From positions 18,348,698 through 18,412,697 of the forward strand of contig JAJEKV010000016.1 in the NCBI GenBank assembly GCA_021234155.1: 64,000 nucleotides of DNA, written 5' to 3'. The position numbers and the translations under genes were made by a program. The stretch's first letter is position 1; every line of letters starts with the position of its first letter. This DNA is from Isoetes taiwanensis. Its lineage: Eukaryota; Streptophyta; Lycopodiopsida; Isoetales; Isoetaceae. Below are positions 1 to 10,860 of this stretch, one piece after another. The notes under the pieces were generated by a model. The model ran no database searches. It was not told where the DNA came from and worked only from the letters and a program-made list of their open reading frames with translations.

Positions 1-289
1 ACTCATCATCAACACCTGCTGAGGTGATCCCATTTATCTCATAGCTATTAGCTCGGGGAAGCCAAATAAGATGGATCATAACACGAGTTAGCCCGGGGCA
101 ACGAATCTCAGCACCATTAGCTTTGGATTGCAGGTAGGGATCAAGAAGAATACCCCTTATTTGGCAACCGACAAGATCATTGTAGCTCATTGAGCACTTG
201 ATCGCCTCGATGTGGTGCACAGGAGTAGGCAAATAATCCATGGGAGCTGAATGGCCTCTACCACCGAATGGAGCTGCTTTTATAGTCAA
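1..289 (-). CDS. Unrecognised protein exon, repeat copy 1 (cut by window edge)
   Basis: This is the paralogue of the exon at 638-925, open through the whole stretch in the same frame. It carries TIKAAPFGGRGHSAPMDYL, then KCSMSYNDL and LTRVMIHLIWLP, and reaches DDE at the window edge. Substitutions relative to the other copy are mostly conservative and there are no stops. Its continuation lies outside the window. Confidence 0.35.
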   Translation of the reverse strand, partial: MTIKAAPFGGRGHSAPMDYLPTPVHHIEAIKCSMSYNDLVGCQIRGILLDPYLQSKANGAEIRCPGLTRVMIHLIWLPRANSYEINGITSAGVDDE

Positions 290-637
290 GTAAAATTATT
301 GATGTGAATTATTGGTGTACATTGTAGCGCCATTATTGAGCACGTACAATTATCATGGACACTTATAAGTATAACGCATAATTTGTATAGACATATATAT
401 CATGCGTGATCATGTATCTTGGACTTGAGTAGGTAAAAGTCATTGTGCTTGAGCAAATTAGGTGTGCTTGAAATTAGGGATTGCTTGCAGAAGAAGTGGA
501 GGTCGACATGCACAACATTACAAATTACTCAGGTGCGATACATCAAATATTATTCACTATGCTTATACATCCTTACATATTTCAGAAGTGCTTATATCAT
601 TATATCCTTAACAGGTGCACAAATCATAATTGATTCA

Positions 638-925
638 CTCATCATCAACACCTGCTGAGGTAATGGCATTCATCTCATAGATCTCGTTCTCAGGAAGCCA
701 AATAAGATGGATCACAACACGAGTTAGCCCGAGGCAACGAATCTCAGGACCATTAGCTTTGGATTGCAGATCGGGATCAAGTTTGACACCCTTTCTCACG
801 CAATCATAAAGATCATTGTAGCTCATGGAGCACTTGATGGTTTGGATGTGCTCCGGACGAGGAGGCAAGTAGGCCATGGGAGATGAATGACCTCTACCAC
901 CGAATGGAGCTGCTTTTATAGTCAA
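638..925 (-). CDS. Unrecognised protein exon, repeat copy 2
   Basis: This is an open frame of about 95 codons with no ATG at its upstream end (the first in-frame codon is TTG), so it is better read as an internal or terminal exon than as a whole gene. It begins TIKAAPFGGRGHS, has the blocks KCSMSYNDL and LTRVVIHLIWLP, and ends GVDDE followed by TGA. A GTGAAT donor overlaps that stop. No domain was recognised. The same frame is kept in the neighbouring repeat copy with many synonymous-looking differences, which suggests it was once under selection. It could belong to a tandemly duplicated plant gene or an unfamiliar element. Confidence 0.35.
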
Positions 926-1132
926 GTAAAATTATTGATGTGAATTATTGGTGTACATTGTAGTGCCATTATTGAGCGTGTACAAGTATCATGTACACGT
1001 ACAAGTATAATGCATCATGTATCATGTGACATCATGTATCTTGGGCTCAAGAAGTAGGTGAAAGTATTTGTGCTTGAGCAAATTAGCTCTGCTAGAAATT
1101 CTCAAAATTGCGTTATTCTCTCCAATTAATGA

Positions 1133-2160
1133 AATCATGCAGTAACTATCAAGAATCGATATGCATTACCGCATTAAAGAGGAGGATATTCACAAGTCTG
1201 CCTTCCGCACCCGTTATGAACATTATGAATTCACAATTATGCCTTTTGGTCTCACCAATGCACCAGCAACCTTCATGCCTCTCACGGACGATGTCTTCAG
1301 AGACTATTTAGACGAGTTTGTCATTATTTTCTTTGATGACATTCTTATCTATAGTAAAACACTGGAGGATCATGAATGCCATCTTCGGTTGGCTCTCCAG
1401 AAGTTGTGGCGCCACCAACTGTCAGGGTCGAGTACTTGCCCATATTATTTCTGCTGATGGTATTGCTACAGACCCAGCAAAAATCGAGGCAGCCAAAGAG
1501 TGGCCAGCACCTACCAATGTTTCGGAAGTCAGAAGTTTCCTGGGATTGGCAGGATATTACCGTAAGTTCATTAAGGACTTTGCTAAGATTGTAGCACCCC
1601 TAACTGACCTTACAAAGCATGAAAAAGTCAAAGATTGGGCAGCACATTGGAAAAGCAAGGTTCAAACAGGCTTCCAACACTGAAAGATGCCTTAACGTCG
1701 GCACCAGTCCTTACCTTACCTGATCTTCAGAAGGACAAGGCCGTTACGACTGATGCCAGTAAGATAGCAACTGGAGCTGTTTTGATGCAAGAGGGATGCG
1801 CTATAGCCTATGACTCTAAGAAAATTTATGATGCAGAACAGAGATATCCCACTCATGACCAAGAATTGCTTGCGGTTGTGTGCCTTGCACATCTGGAGAC
1901 ATTATCTTTTTGGACGGCGGTTCCAACTAGACACAGATCACCAAAGTCTTGAATATATCTTTCCACAGGTAATCTCTATCCTCGGCAACACAGGTGGATA
2001 GAATTTTTAGAAGAGTATGACTTCGAGGTTTTATATAAACTCGGAAGCATAATGTTGTTGCTGATGCCTTGTCTCGGCATCGGTTGACGACACGTACCCA
2101 TTGCAACGCTATTTCCACTCAAGTATGCTGGTACACTGTACAATTGTATAGGACAATTCA
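1133..2160 (+). mobile_element. Ty3/gypsy pol relic (RT, RNase H)
   Basis: This is a fragment of LTR-retrotransposon polymerase in three frames. Residues [20 protein letters not shown] and [13 protein letters not shown] are the gypsy reverse-transcriptase core. [10 protein letters not shown] holds the catalytic region, with the first residue of the usual YVDD-type box replaced. [19 protein letters not shown] is the connection region, and TDASKIATGAVLMQ with YPTHDQELLAVV is RNase H. NVVADALSRH near 2050 marks its end. Frameshifts near 1430, 1660 and 1930 make it non-functional. No LTRs, gag or integrase are visible. It begins inside a tandem repeat unit and is followed directly by a LINE on the other strand. 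Confidence 0.93.
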
Positions 2161-3530
2161 ATACTGTCCCGGAGGGCACAACTGAGTTCGTGTATCCATA
2201 ACCTTCTGGAGGTATGATCCCAACAAGCCCACGGATGCCGTATTCAATAACTCATGCAGCGGCTGGCCAGACACTACTAATCGAACATACCACGCTCGAA
2301 TATGGGCAAACGCTGGGTAGATCTGGAGGGCATGACATCCATCTTCAATGGCGCCCTGGTGGCAACACTGAGAAAGCCTCTCTTCCCATGCTTCCCGAGT
2401 CCAACGCCTTGTCTCAATGCGGAGATGATGTGCACCCTGCGAATGGAAACTATAAGTCTACGCTTCTTCATGGGCAAATAGGTGTACAAGTACTAGTGTG
2501 GGCCTCTCGTGAACCTAGGATTGACTTGCTGCTGATAGTGTGCCATCTTGACGTGTGTCAGAGCATCTGCATACCAACGTGAGAACCACTAAGCTTGCTT
2601 GTCCTTTCAACAGGCTTTGAGGCGTTGGGGACCCATTGCTATGGCCAAAACAAGGTCGGGCAAACATGTATCACCCATAGCGACCACCTTCTAGAAGTAA
2701 ATAAGATGGCGTTCCAATGCAGCCCCCTGAAGGGGTAGAAAACCTGTCTCCTGGAGTAGGATCTGGTATGGAACTGTGGACTTTACCCCAAGAGCTCGTC
2801 CCAAGAAGGCTTTCTGCACCTGCTCGGATCATTCCAGGTGGTGAGTGATATCACCGGATCCCACACTTCTGCCCCGTACAGGAGGACCAACTCGATCAAA
2901 ACCCTAAACAAGTGTGACTGGTGGCCCCAACCATACAACTCTGCCTTGTGGCTGTTGTTCTGCATGGCATATAGTGCTTTCCAACACGCCGTGACCCGCA
3001 ACCTGATGGCAGCATCCCAGTGGGTGCTAGTAGAGAACTAGATCCCCAAGTACTTGTAGGTCGGAGCCACCTCTACATCTTGTCCCTGGTAAGTGAATGA
3101 GGGAAGCCTTGGCTGACGGGATGACAAAACTAGCAGCACCCTAGTTTTGACCAAGTTAACTCGCATGCCAGTGAATCGACAAAAAGTGTCAAGAGCATCC
3201 AGGTGACGTTGCATGTCCTCTAGAATACAGGCCAGGAGGTTGACATCGTCAGCATATATGAGTTGCCGGATTGTGTGATGCATGAGATGGGGGCCCGCAG
3301 CTCCGTGCTCAGAAAGCCAGTCTTCCAGCTGATCAATATATATAGGCCAAAGATTGTGGGGGAGAGGGGGCAACCCTGACATGCTCCAATACTATTGATT
3401 ACCGGTTGTCTTGATGATGTCATGCGGCCTGAGCATGCCTCGTATAGCCTGTATATTGCATTCTGCAAGTCAAGGGGGGTCCCTAGCTACCGCAATCTGT
3501 CCCATAACTTGTCCCGGGGCAGACGTTAAA
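2160..3530 (-). mobile_element. LINE-A: 5'-truncated non-LTR retrotransposon (RT)
   Basis: Read from 3530 downward on the minus strand, the blocks are RLYEACSG, CQGCPLSPTIFGLYI, QLIYADDVNLLA (the intact catalytic YADD near 3245-3260) and VEVAPTYKYLGI. A C-terminal stretch with CWKALYAMQNN follows. These are reverse-transcriptase motifs of an APE-type LINE. There are frame breaks near 3370 and 3040. The element is 5'-truncated near 3530. Its 3' part (2160-2580) matches the 3' part of the longer LINE at 42.8-46.7 kb at roughly 75-80% by eye, so both belong to one family. Confidence 0.9.
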
Positions 3531-3539
3531 ATTATTAAC

Positions 3540-4200
3540 TAACTAAAGTTAAAAAAAAAAACATATGTTCCGCAAATATTAGAATGTATTTAAAAGACCA
3601 TCTTTGACAGGGTTACTATCTATACGGGTATCCCATGCTATATTTTTGACTTCTGTAATACCATGGAGTATTCTTTGTTTGTGAAGGATAAAGAATTTTC
3701 ATTTATAAGTACCTTTACAAAGCCCTACACAAGTTTGAAGGGGATATTTACAAAGCCCTTTTATAGTAAGGCATGTAGATGACTTTGCTTATGATAATAA
3801 CTTGATGAATGTTTCCCAGACTAACATATAAAGGGAAACATTACCATCAAACCTGCACTCAGCTTATCTATGTGTATGTTCAGTACTTGTGAACCTAAAT
3901 TATGATCGTAGTAAATATAATGGAATGGATGGAATGGGATTGAATGGAGTGCTTCAAAATCGGTAGATGTAATGGAGTGACAAATGCTAATTGGCTCATA
4001 ATGGAATGGAGGTAGAATGAATGGGATTGAATGGAGTGCTGGGTGGAAGGAAGTGGATAAATGTAATGGAGTGGTAAATGCTAATATGGTCTTGATTACA
4101 CAATCACTGTGCATATTCGATTTGTAGAATTTTACTTATCGTCCATGAAAATCAAAAGGTCTATGGGATCAAATACAAAAAAAAAAATACAAGCAGCATT
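3540..4200. other. Non-coding stretch with a GGAATGG-rich duplicated patch
   Basis: No gene was seen. At 3917-4095 a segment of about 85-90 bp, rich in GGAATGG and containing GGGATTGAATGGAGTGCT and TAATGGAGTG.TAAATGCTAA, occurs twice in direct orientation with several differences. The rest is unstructured AT-rich DNA with short A runs. Confidence 0.6.
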
Positions 4201-4204
4201 TTGA

Positions 4205-4625
4205 CATCTAGGAATTAAAAACCCCTGCCCGAAATGATTTTGAGGGAAAAACTATAATAGTAATAAGCTTGCGGATAAATTTTACATATGTACATTTGTA
4301 CATGTCAATGTATTGATGCATGGCATATTTGAGCTCGCATGTTGAGAACCTCTTAGTTATAAGACGACAATGCCATTACTGCAGGCATCTACAAGAGCAT
4401 GTGTATAAGTAGCTTATTAGGTGTAATCAAGTTAGAATATTGTCCCGGGGTAGCTGCAAATGTTGGACAAATCCGAAGTATGTGGCATTCATCTCCAATA
4501 GCTTCCATTTAGCAATACTGACATACCCTACACTCCTCACGGACCCATCTGCCTGTTCCAATTCTGAGACGATGTGCACCAGTGAGAATGGATGCAATTG
4601 TTCTATTCATAAGCAAATGTGATTA
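4205..4625 (-). mobile_element. Degenerate LINE 3'-end remnants
   Basis: Bases 4212-4270 contain ATTAAAAACCCCTGCCCG and GAGGGAAAAAC, which match the 3' tail of the LINE at 42.9 kb. Bases 4440-4625 (GGCATTCATCTCCAATAGC, then GATGTGCACCAGTGAGAATG) match the segment of that LINE at 43160-43300. The order and spacing suggest remnants of an internally deleted third copy of the LINE-A family. No coding capacity is left. Confidence 0.6.
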
Positions 4626-5173
4626 CAGATACTCAAGGGGGACGCAATTGTTTTATTTGAGTGTACTTTAAGGGGTTTTTTTTTATTGTGTGGACTAGAC
4701 ACCTTGGAAACCCTTACCGCTTCAAACTCGTCTTGGAACTATGAAAGTGATCATGAGAGAAGAAAGTTATGGAGACTGTCACAAATCCATCATCAAGTAT
4801 AAAGATAATGCTGTTGACCCCCTAGATAATGTCGTTGACCCCCTCTTTTGGTTCACGGCCTTAATGATGAACTTAGAGCACTTATTTGTTTGCTTAAGCC
4901 ATGTTTGAACCTGCCTTGTATCTGTTCTCGGCAGTTTAAATGTCCTCCAAGTTTTTAAACTCATCTAGTAATTTCTTTCTCTTTTATACCATCACTTGGG
5001 CTCCATGCTCTGATGGTTTTCAACAGACTATTTAATTTGTCCAAAACTTACTCTATCCCACAGTTTGGCAAATTACTTAAAGTAAAATAGCAAATGGAAA
5101 GGCAATAGACTCACAAGGTTTGGCAATAAAGTTCCTCAAGTGGGAAAGCCCCCAAGCTTCTTGATTTGTGGAA

Positions 5174-5470
5174 TGCTATTATAAAATATGGATATCTAGG
5201 ATCCTATACGTGAGTAGACTTGTTTATAAAATGCTGTTATAAAATATAGATATTTAAGATCCTATATGTGAGTAGAGTTGTTCCTATTCATAAAGCTGGA
5301 GATAAAGACAATGTCCAAAATTATCGGGCCATTCTTATGAGTAGCGTTTTTGTAAAACTACGCAGTTGAGTTTGTGGCAGGTTCAAATAATACTCCTGCT
5401 CAAGGGCAAGCATGTTTCCAACGAGAGCATTCAACATTTATCCTCTTGTCACAGTGTAGGCCATCTTGGA
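5174..5470 (+). mobile_element. LINE reverse-transcriptase scrap with 58-bp internal duplication
   Basis: The plus frame at 5277-5369 reads VVPIHKAGDKDNVQNYRAIL, the domain-0 motif of CR1/jockey-like LINE RTs. After a stop and frame change comes ACFQREHSTFILL (5410-5445), the usual following block (QxGFQxxHST). Just upstream, bases 5174-5224 and 5232-5282 are a direct duplication (GCTATTATAAAATATGGATA against GCTGTTATAAAATATAGATA). This is a non-functional fragment from another LINE lineage than the L1-type copies nearby. Confidence 0.75.
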
Positions 5471-5734
5471 AGGTGCAAAAGGTGCCAACTATTTTTTCTT
5501 TTAGTCATTTCCCAAAACTTTTGAGAAGTTTGACGAAAAAAAATTACATTGGGTGCTCTCATGCATTTGCTTGTTGTATCACGGGATTCTTGTAAGTTGG
5601 AGCCTTACATTAGTCGTACTGAAAAAAAGAAGAGATTAAATAGATTACAATTTAAAGCAAGGCTACAATCCACAAATACAAAATGGAAATCATGGGTATA
5701 CTTGAGCCATATTATACACCTCTTAGAATGTCAA

Positions 5735-5759
5735 GGTTCTATTGCAATGCAATAGAACC
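5735..5759. repeat. Perfect 12-bp inverted repeat, 1-nt spacer
   Basis: GGTTCTATTGCA (5735-5746), a single A, then TGCAATAGAACC (5748-5759). The arms are perfect. This is a quasi-palindrome with no gene association seen. Confidence 0.9.
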
Positions 5760-5952
5760 GCCATTCTTTGGCAAGGGACGTCATCTGCTATTTTGAGCCC
5801 ATTTTCTTTTCCTTTATATACGTGTTTCTTCTGCTTCGTCCTCATCGGCGTTCTCTTGAGCTACTTTTTTTATAGTTTTCTTCTTCTCTTCTGTCCTACC
5901 AGTTTCCCTTACCCTCCCTCCCTTGATGGGTTGTCTTATTGGTTTACTCTTT

Positions 5953-6220
5953 CTCGGCATGGCTCTAGTATTTTATTTATTCATTCATGTTTTCTCTCGG
6001 TGTGGCTTTGTAGCCTCTGAGTCAATATTTATTATTCATGTTTTCTCTCGGCGTGGCGCTGTTGCCTCCGAGATTATATTTATTGTTTTTTCTCGGCGTG
6101 GCACTGTAGCCTCCGAGGCAGCACTAATCGGTTGTTTTTTCCCGCGATGGTCATTCCGCGGACGGTTCCCGATTGGTCGGCTGTTGCTTCTTTCTCGGCG
6201 TGGCCCTGGAGCCTCCGAGT
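5953..6220. repeat. Hairpin-forming minisatellite (CTCGGCGTGGC...GCCTCCGAG)
   Basis: Units begin with CTCGG at 5953, 5996, 6047, 6092 and 6194. The last four end in GCCTCCGAG or a close variant (GCCTCTGAG in the unit at 5996). Within each complete unit CTCGG pairs with CCGAG and GGC with GCC, so each can fold into a short hairpin (for example 6092-6116). The spacers are T-rich. The plus strand stays open across the array with the repeated residues FSRRG.VASE, but this looks like a consequence of repetition. It is not evidence for a gene. Confidence 0.85.
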
Positions 6221-6249
6221 CTTCTTGCCTATGGCATCTAACTCATTGA

Positions 6250-7239
6250 CGGGTTATTTTTCTTTCAGCCTTGATTCTGCAGGATTGTTTAAGGTCTTGT
6301 GGTTGCCATAGTGCGTGGGGTCGTGCTTCAACTATTTGCTTGGGTTTCCTCAAAAATCTAAGAAAGCGTGGTTCTTCCCGATGAGGAGCAGTCACCGAGT
6401 CTTCTCACCTTTGCATCGACCAAGTGGCGGATAAAACTATCTTTTATGTTGTATTCTTCAGTTTCATCATGCTCTCGATGATTGTCTAGTTTCGGAGCAT
6501 TTAAAGTTCATATTTCCAAATTTATCTATCCCTAGTGAGGGATCCATTTGTACTCAATGTTTTACAAAGCTCAATGAGAACACCACTTCACTTAGTTTTT
6601 TGCAGATCAGGAAGCTTTCACGTAAGTTTCATTATCTGTACCCAACCGATATATGATCCTCCTTTGAACTCCATTCTGTAAGTTTTTACGTAAGCCGCAC
6701 AGACTACAGAATTCTGGACCCTAACCCTGTTTGCAGCCCATATGCTTGGGACATTTCCCTGTTGGCCAATGTTTGCCGATGTTTGCTGTATTAGCTAGAA
6801 TTTGTCATGGTTAAGTGACGCCTTCTCTTCTATTATTCCGAGTCTTCTGAAGCTGTGATGTTAAGCTCAAATCTAAGATAGCATTCTAATACTATAGAGG
6901 ATGTACAAAAGGGATACAAATGAAGGCCCTTCATCTTGCTTGTAGCAGATTTTCAAGCTTCCTTTATTCTATGCTTTCGTAATTTGATCTTTCCATCTAT
7001 CCCTTTTTGCAGAGATGCTTTAGTTTCTCATATTCAATACAAGCTGTTTATGCATTATTTCCAAGACTTTGTAGGCAGGTGATGCCAATTTGTTATCACG
7101 CAGGTGGATGTGGTGCATAGTGCTTTGCTACATTTTTGTGTCAAGCACATCATCCGGATCGTGTTGGGACTAGGTTCTTATTGATACCGCCACGGACCTA
7201 CTAACAGTATTTGTTTAAGAAATTCCAAAGATCTGCGGT
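6250..7239. other. No gene seen
   Basis: This is AT-rich sequence without recognisable coding frames, RNA genes or strong repeats. Confidence 0.6.
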
Positions 7240-7314
7240 TGGTCCGGTGGCCAAGCGATGGTTCTTCACTTGCGTGTCGTGAAGGTGTCGACCTCCGGTG
7301 TCGAATAGTTCCGA
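7240..7314 (+). mobile_element. Possible tRNA-derived SINE head
   Basis: TGGCCAAGCGATGG (7248-7261) resembles a pol III A box. GGTGTCGAATAG (7298-7309) resembles a B box with one extra base, about 50 bases downstream, which is the normal spacing. Between them CTTCAC and GTGAAG can pair as an anticodon-like stem around a 9-base loop. The two ends do not pair as an acceptor stem, so it is not a working tRNA. A SINE head or tRNA relic is the most economical reading. No clear tail or target-site duplication was found. Confidence 0.4.
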
Positions 7315-7689
7315 ATTTTTGCACGGTTTGAGTTTATATGCATAGAAGGTTTGAATGTTCCCAGACTCTAGACTCTGTATGCGTGTATGTGTATGCTTAT
7401 ATACATAGAAGCATCTCTTAGAATTTGTGTTTATGTTGGTACCTCTGGACTTGGGTGGATTTGTTCATATGCTATGGTGCATATACATCATCAGTCCTAT
7501 GTCATCCCATCTTTGTAATTCCAGTTTTTTGTTTGTCACAACTCATATGGTGCATATCTTAAATGTATTTGTCACTTGGTCATTTTATTTCCTTAAATTA
7601 TATGCTTTGTCTAGCTTAATGGCCAAGGTTGGTGATATCATTTCCTTTGTGTGTTTCGTCATTTTAGCTCACAGTCTGGGCTTGTTGAT

Positions 7690-10600
7690 ATGGTGCCATT
7701 TGAAGCTTTTTCTAACAGGCTAATTACACATTGTTATTCTCATCTTCGTGCGTCTGGTTTCTTTTTTGACAACATGTTTCCATGTTACTCTCCTTTTGTT
7801 GACCATCCATTTTTGTTGGATTCCACATTTTCGGATTATTGGTGGTCACCGTCTTTGTGGGGTGGTTGTTTTTGGTGTTAGTCTTGTAACTGGCATCATC
7901 TTGTGTCAATACAGTGCATCACATTGCTTACATGACCTTGAGTTCTCATTTATGCACCTTTTTCGTGTGGTTCTAGTTGTTTCATTTTGCTTGTTGTGCG
8001 TTCCATTACTTAGATTGGTCTTTTCATGTTGTCCTTTGCTCTAGATGTTTCCTGTTGTTGCTCGTTGCTCGACGTCGTTATCATGCTTATTGATATGAAC
8101 TTGTTTCGTTGGATCAATCCTTTTGCTCCTTCATTTGTTTCAGTTTATTCTTTAGCCTTGTTTGCTTTATTTTTGTTTTTCCAAGTATCTTGTACTTATT
8201 AGGTATGTTGTTCCATTTGTCAGTAGTTTTCTATATTTTCAGATGCGTTACAGGATCGTCACTTGGGTACTCTCTCCTTTGTCTGTTACTCTGATTTAAT
8301 TGGTTGATCGGTCTAACGGTATGATTGTCTTATCTCCTTCTTTGCTCTCCTTAGTAGGTTGATTGTACTTCTTACTCAATTGTTTTTGTTGGCCCTAGTG
8401 CTCTCATTCGATATGCATTATTTGGCATCTTATAAAGTTATAGCCATATTTCATCTAGCACTTATTATTACATCTCAAGTGCAACTCGTTGATTTTCATT
8501 ATTAGTAATTATTGTTCTTTATCACCTTTAAATTGTACCCGTTGCTTTCTCGAGTCAGTTAGCCTCTTATGCAGTTTATGGTTATGATATTGTCATTTTA
8601 TCTGTCTTCATCACATCATTTCCTCCAACCTTTTTTCTTTCCGCATTATCTTTTAGCTTAGGGGTTTCAATTCTTTCATGTGTTCGATGTGGGCATCCCA
8701 ATGCGAGTTGACCCAGTTGCCCATTCTAGCCTTTGCTTTCTCATCATTGCTTTTGTCGCTTTGCGTTCTATATTTTATCCTCTAACCCCCTTGGTCTTTA
8801 TATTTTCATCCTCCATTCCATTACTCTCCTTGCCTTCAATGTTCCCTGTTTTTTGAGCCCCTCTTCATTGCATCCTTTCTGTTCTTTCTTTGCATCTTTC
8901 TTCTCCATGGTAGCCTCTTGGAAAACTTTGTGATTTTGATGGATCTTGTATTTTGTGGTGCTCCTCTATTTCTAATACTCCTTTTATGTTTGTTCCTTTC
9001 TTAGCTTGCTCGTCTTAGTGCCAATTGTGAAACTTGTCAGGTCGGTCATATAGTTCTATTTCGGTTTTTTGGTTTGGTGAGTTCCTTTTCCAGACGACTT
9101 TGTTAAACCGTTGTTCCATTGGTTTGCTTATAGTTGCTCTTCTTATACGACTTTGTTAAACCGTTGTTCCATTGGTTTGCTTATAGTTGCTCTTCTTATA
9201 GTTGTTATAGTTGCTTATGGTTTTGCCCTCTTTGTATGCGAGGACCCTAGTAATTCATTTAGTTCTTTGCTTCGGATCGACTTTGCCTCTTATAGTGATG
9301 ATGTCCTGTTGTGCCATTTGCGCTATGTTGATCCCTCTAGCTCCATTTGTACCTTTGTTCTAGTTGTTCCACTCGGCATCTTTTGCATCCCATTACTATG
9401 CTTAGTCTTTTTTATGACAGTTGTCCTTTGCTCTAAGTTACTCCACTTTGTTGTTTGATGTCGTTATTCTCGTTTTTTCGCATTTTTGTGAACTTGTTTT
9501 TGTTATTTTGGTCTACCACTTGTCATTCCCTCTTTTGTCTATGTTTGTCTTTTAGCCTCGTTTGCTCATTATTTCCGTTACTTTCATTTTTACCGAGCAC
9601 CTTGTGCCTTTATGTCCATGTTCGGATTAAATCGGCCAGTTTTATATTTCGGATCGTTTATAGGATCATCACTTGGTCTTGTTTCCTCCATATTACTTTA
9701 GCTTCGTGTATCTATGTTTTAGATGATTGATTTGGTCTTATGATCACGATTGTCTTGTCTCCCTCTTTGCTCAATAGGTTGGTTTGTACTTCATATTTTG
9801 CCGCTTCTGTTGGCCCTGGTGCTCCCTTTTGATTTGCAGCATGTGGCATCTTATAAAGTTATAGTTGTATTTCATCTGGCACATGTTATTGCTAGCCTTC
9901 TAAGTCGGGTGCATCTCGTTGACTTTGCCTATAGTAGTTATTGTTCTTATCACCTTTATGTTGTGGTCGTTGCTTTCTCGACTCGGTTAGCCTCATATAT
10001 GGTTGAATGCATATGTTGGTCATATGCATCGGGTCGATAATGCTTGTTTTGCATGCCTTATTGATGTGCTTTAGGCTTGCACGTATATCGATTTTATTTT
10101 GATACATTTTTCGTTTCTATATCCTTTCTTAGCATTATAACTCATTTATTTCTTTTGATCTTTTGATCCACGTTTAGAATATCATGTATTTTATTCTTGG
10201 TTTGTTTCCAATCCTTGTACCTCTGTGTGGTCATTTGATGTTACCTTTGGCAAATAGCTTTCTCATCTCGGTGCCAGTTATGCAATTAGTCTAGTTGGCC
10301 AAATAGATTCTTGTTTCGTCTTTTTGCTTGGTAAGTTCTTGTTCACGCCATTGTCTTCATCAACCTATTGTCCCTGTGGCTCTCTTCCTTGTCCTTCCAT
10401 AAGTTCTTTTAGTCCTTTGTGTGTGCGTTAACTCCAGTAATTCTTTTAGACCAGGCTTCAGATTAACTTTTGCTTCTAGATATGTGAACCCTATGTGCCA
10501 TTTACTTGCGAGCTCCTTTTATTTGTTCTAGTTGTTTCACTCAGTGTCGTTTGCATAACGTTTCTATGCTTGGTCTGATTTATCACGATTGTCCTGTTCT

Positions 10601-10860
10601 AGGTTTCGTTTCTTTGTTTGATATCATTATTTAGTTTTTCGGTATTCCTTTGGATTTGTTTTGATATTCTAGTCCATCCATTTGCCATTGCTTCATTATC
10701 TCTGTGTCCTTTAGCCTCGTTTGCTCATCTTTTTTCCATGATTTTCTTTTTTCCCAGTACTTTATGCCCTTATCTCCATTTGTTCTAGTTTGTCAATAAA
10801 TTCGTTTGTTTCTAGGTGGTTTTGGTCATTTGGGGTCTTCTTTGTCTCCCCTTTTTACTC
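7690..10860. repeat. Decayed T-rich tandem array, unit about 1.2-1.4 kb, three copies
   Basis: Matching landmarks recur in the same order. TAGCC[T/C]TG/CGTTTGCT is at 8153, 9553 and 10712. GGCATCTTATAAAGTTATAG is at 8424 and GGCATC...AAGTTATAG at 9845. TGTCCTTTGCTCT occurs near 8031 and 9424, with a degenerate match near 10579. A GTGCCA.TT..G.AA block is near 9018 and 10270. Copies are diverged with indels. The plus strand is strongly T-rich, which creates long hydrophobic open frames with no conserved motif. I regard those as non-coding. Confidence 0.75.
9095..9200. repeat. Exact 53-bp tandem duplication
   Basis: Bases 9095-9147 and 9148-9200 are identical, starting CGACTTTGTTAAACCGTTG and ending GCTCTTCTTATA. 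They lie inside the T-rich array and are far less diverged than its large units, so this event is much younger. Confidence 0.97.

Larger units (their letters stand above)
1..1105. repeat. Direct tandem duplication, period about 636 bp
   Basis: Bases 1-475 and 637-1105 are clearly the same sequence (roughly 85% identical by eye). They share the start ACTCATCATCAACACCTGCT and the stretch GTGAATTATTGGTGTACATT downstream. The 160 bases between them (476-636) complete the period. Each unit carries the same 95-codon open frame on the minus strand. The array runs off the left edge, so more copies may lie outside. The right copy is cut off near 1105, where a gypsy element begins. Confidence 0.85.

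Noticed and set aside
5913-6249. Plus-strand frame with repeated FSRRG.VASE
   Set aside because: The periodicity belongs to the hairpin minisatellite; there is no start context, homologue or conservation beyond the repeat itself.
7427-10040. Many long plus-strand open frames rich in Leu, Phe, Ser and Val, resembling membrane proteins
   Set aside because: They arise from the T-rich composition of a decayed tandem array. They lack conserved motifs, differ in frame between array units and show no splice structure.
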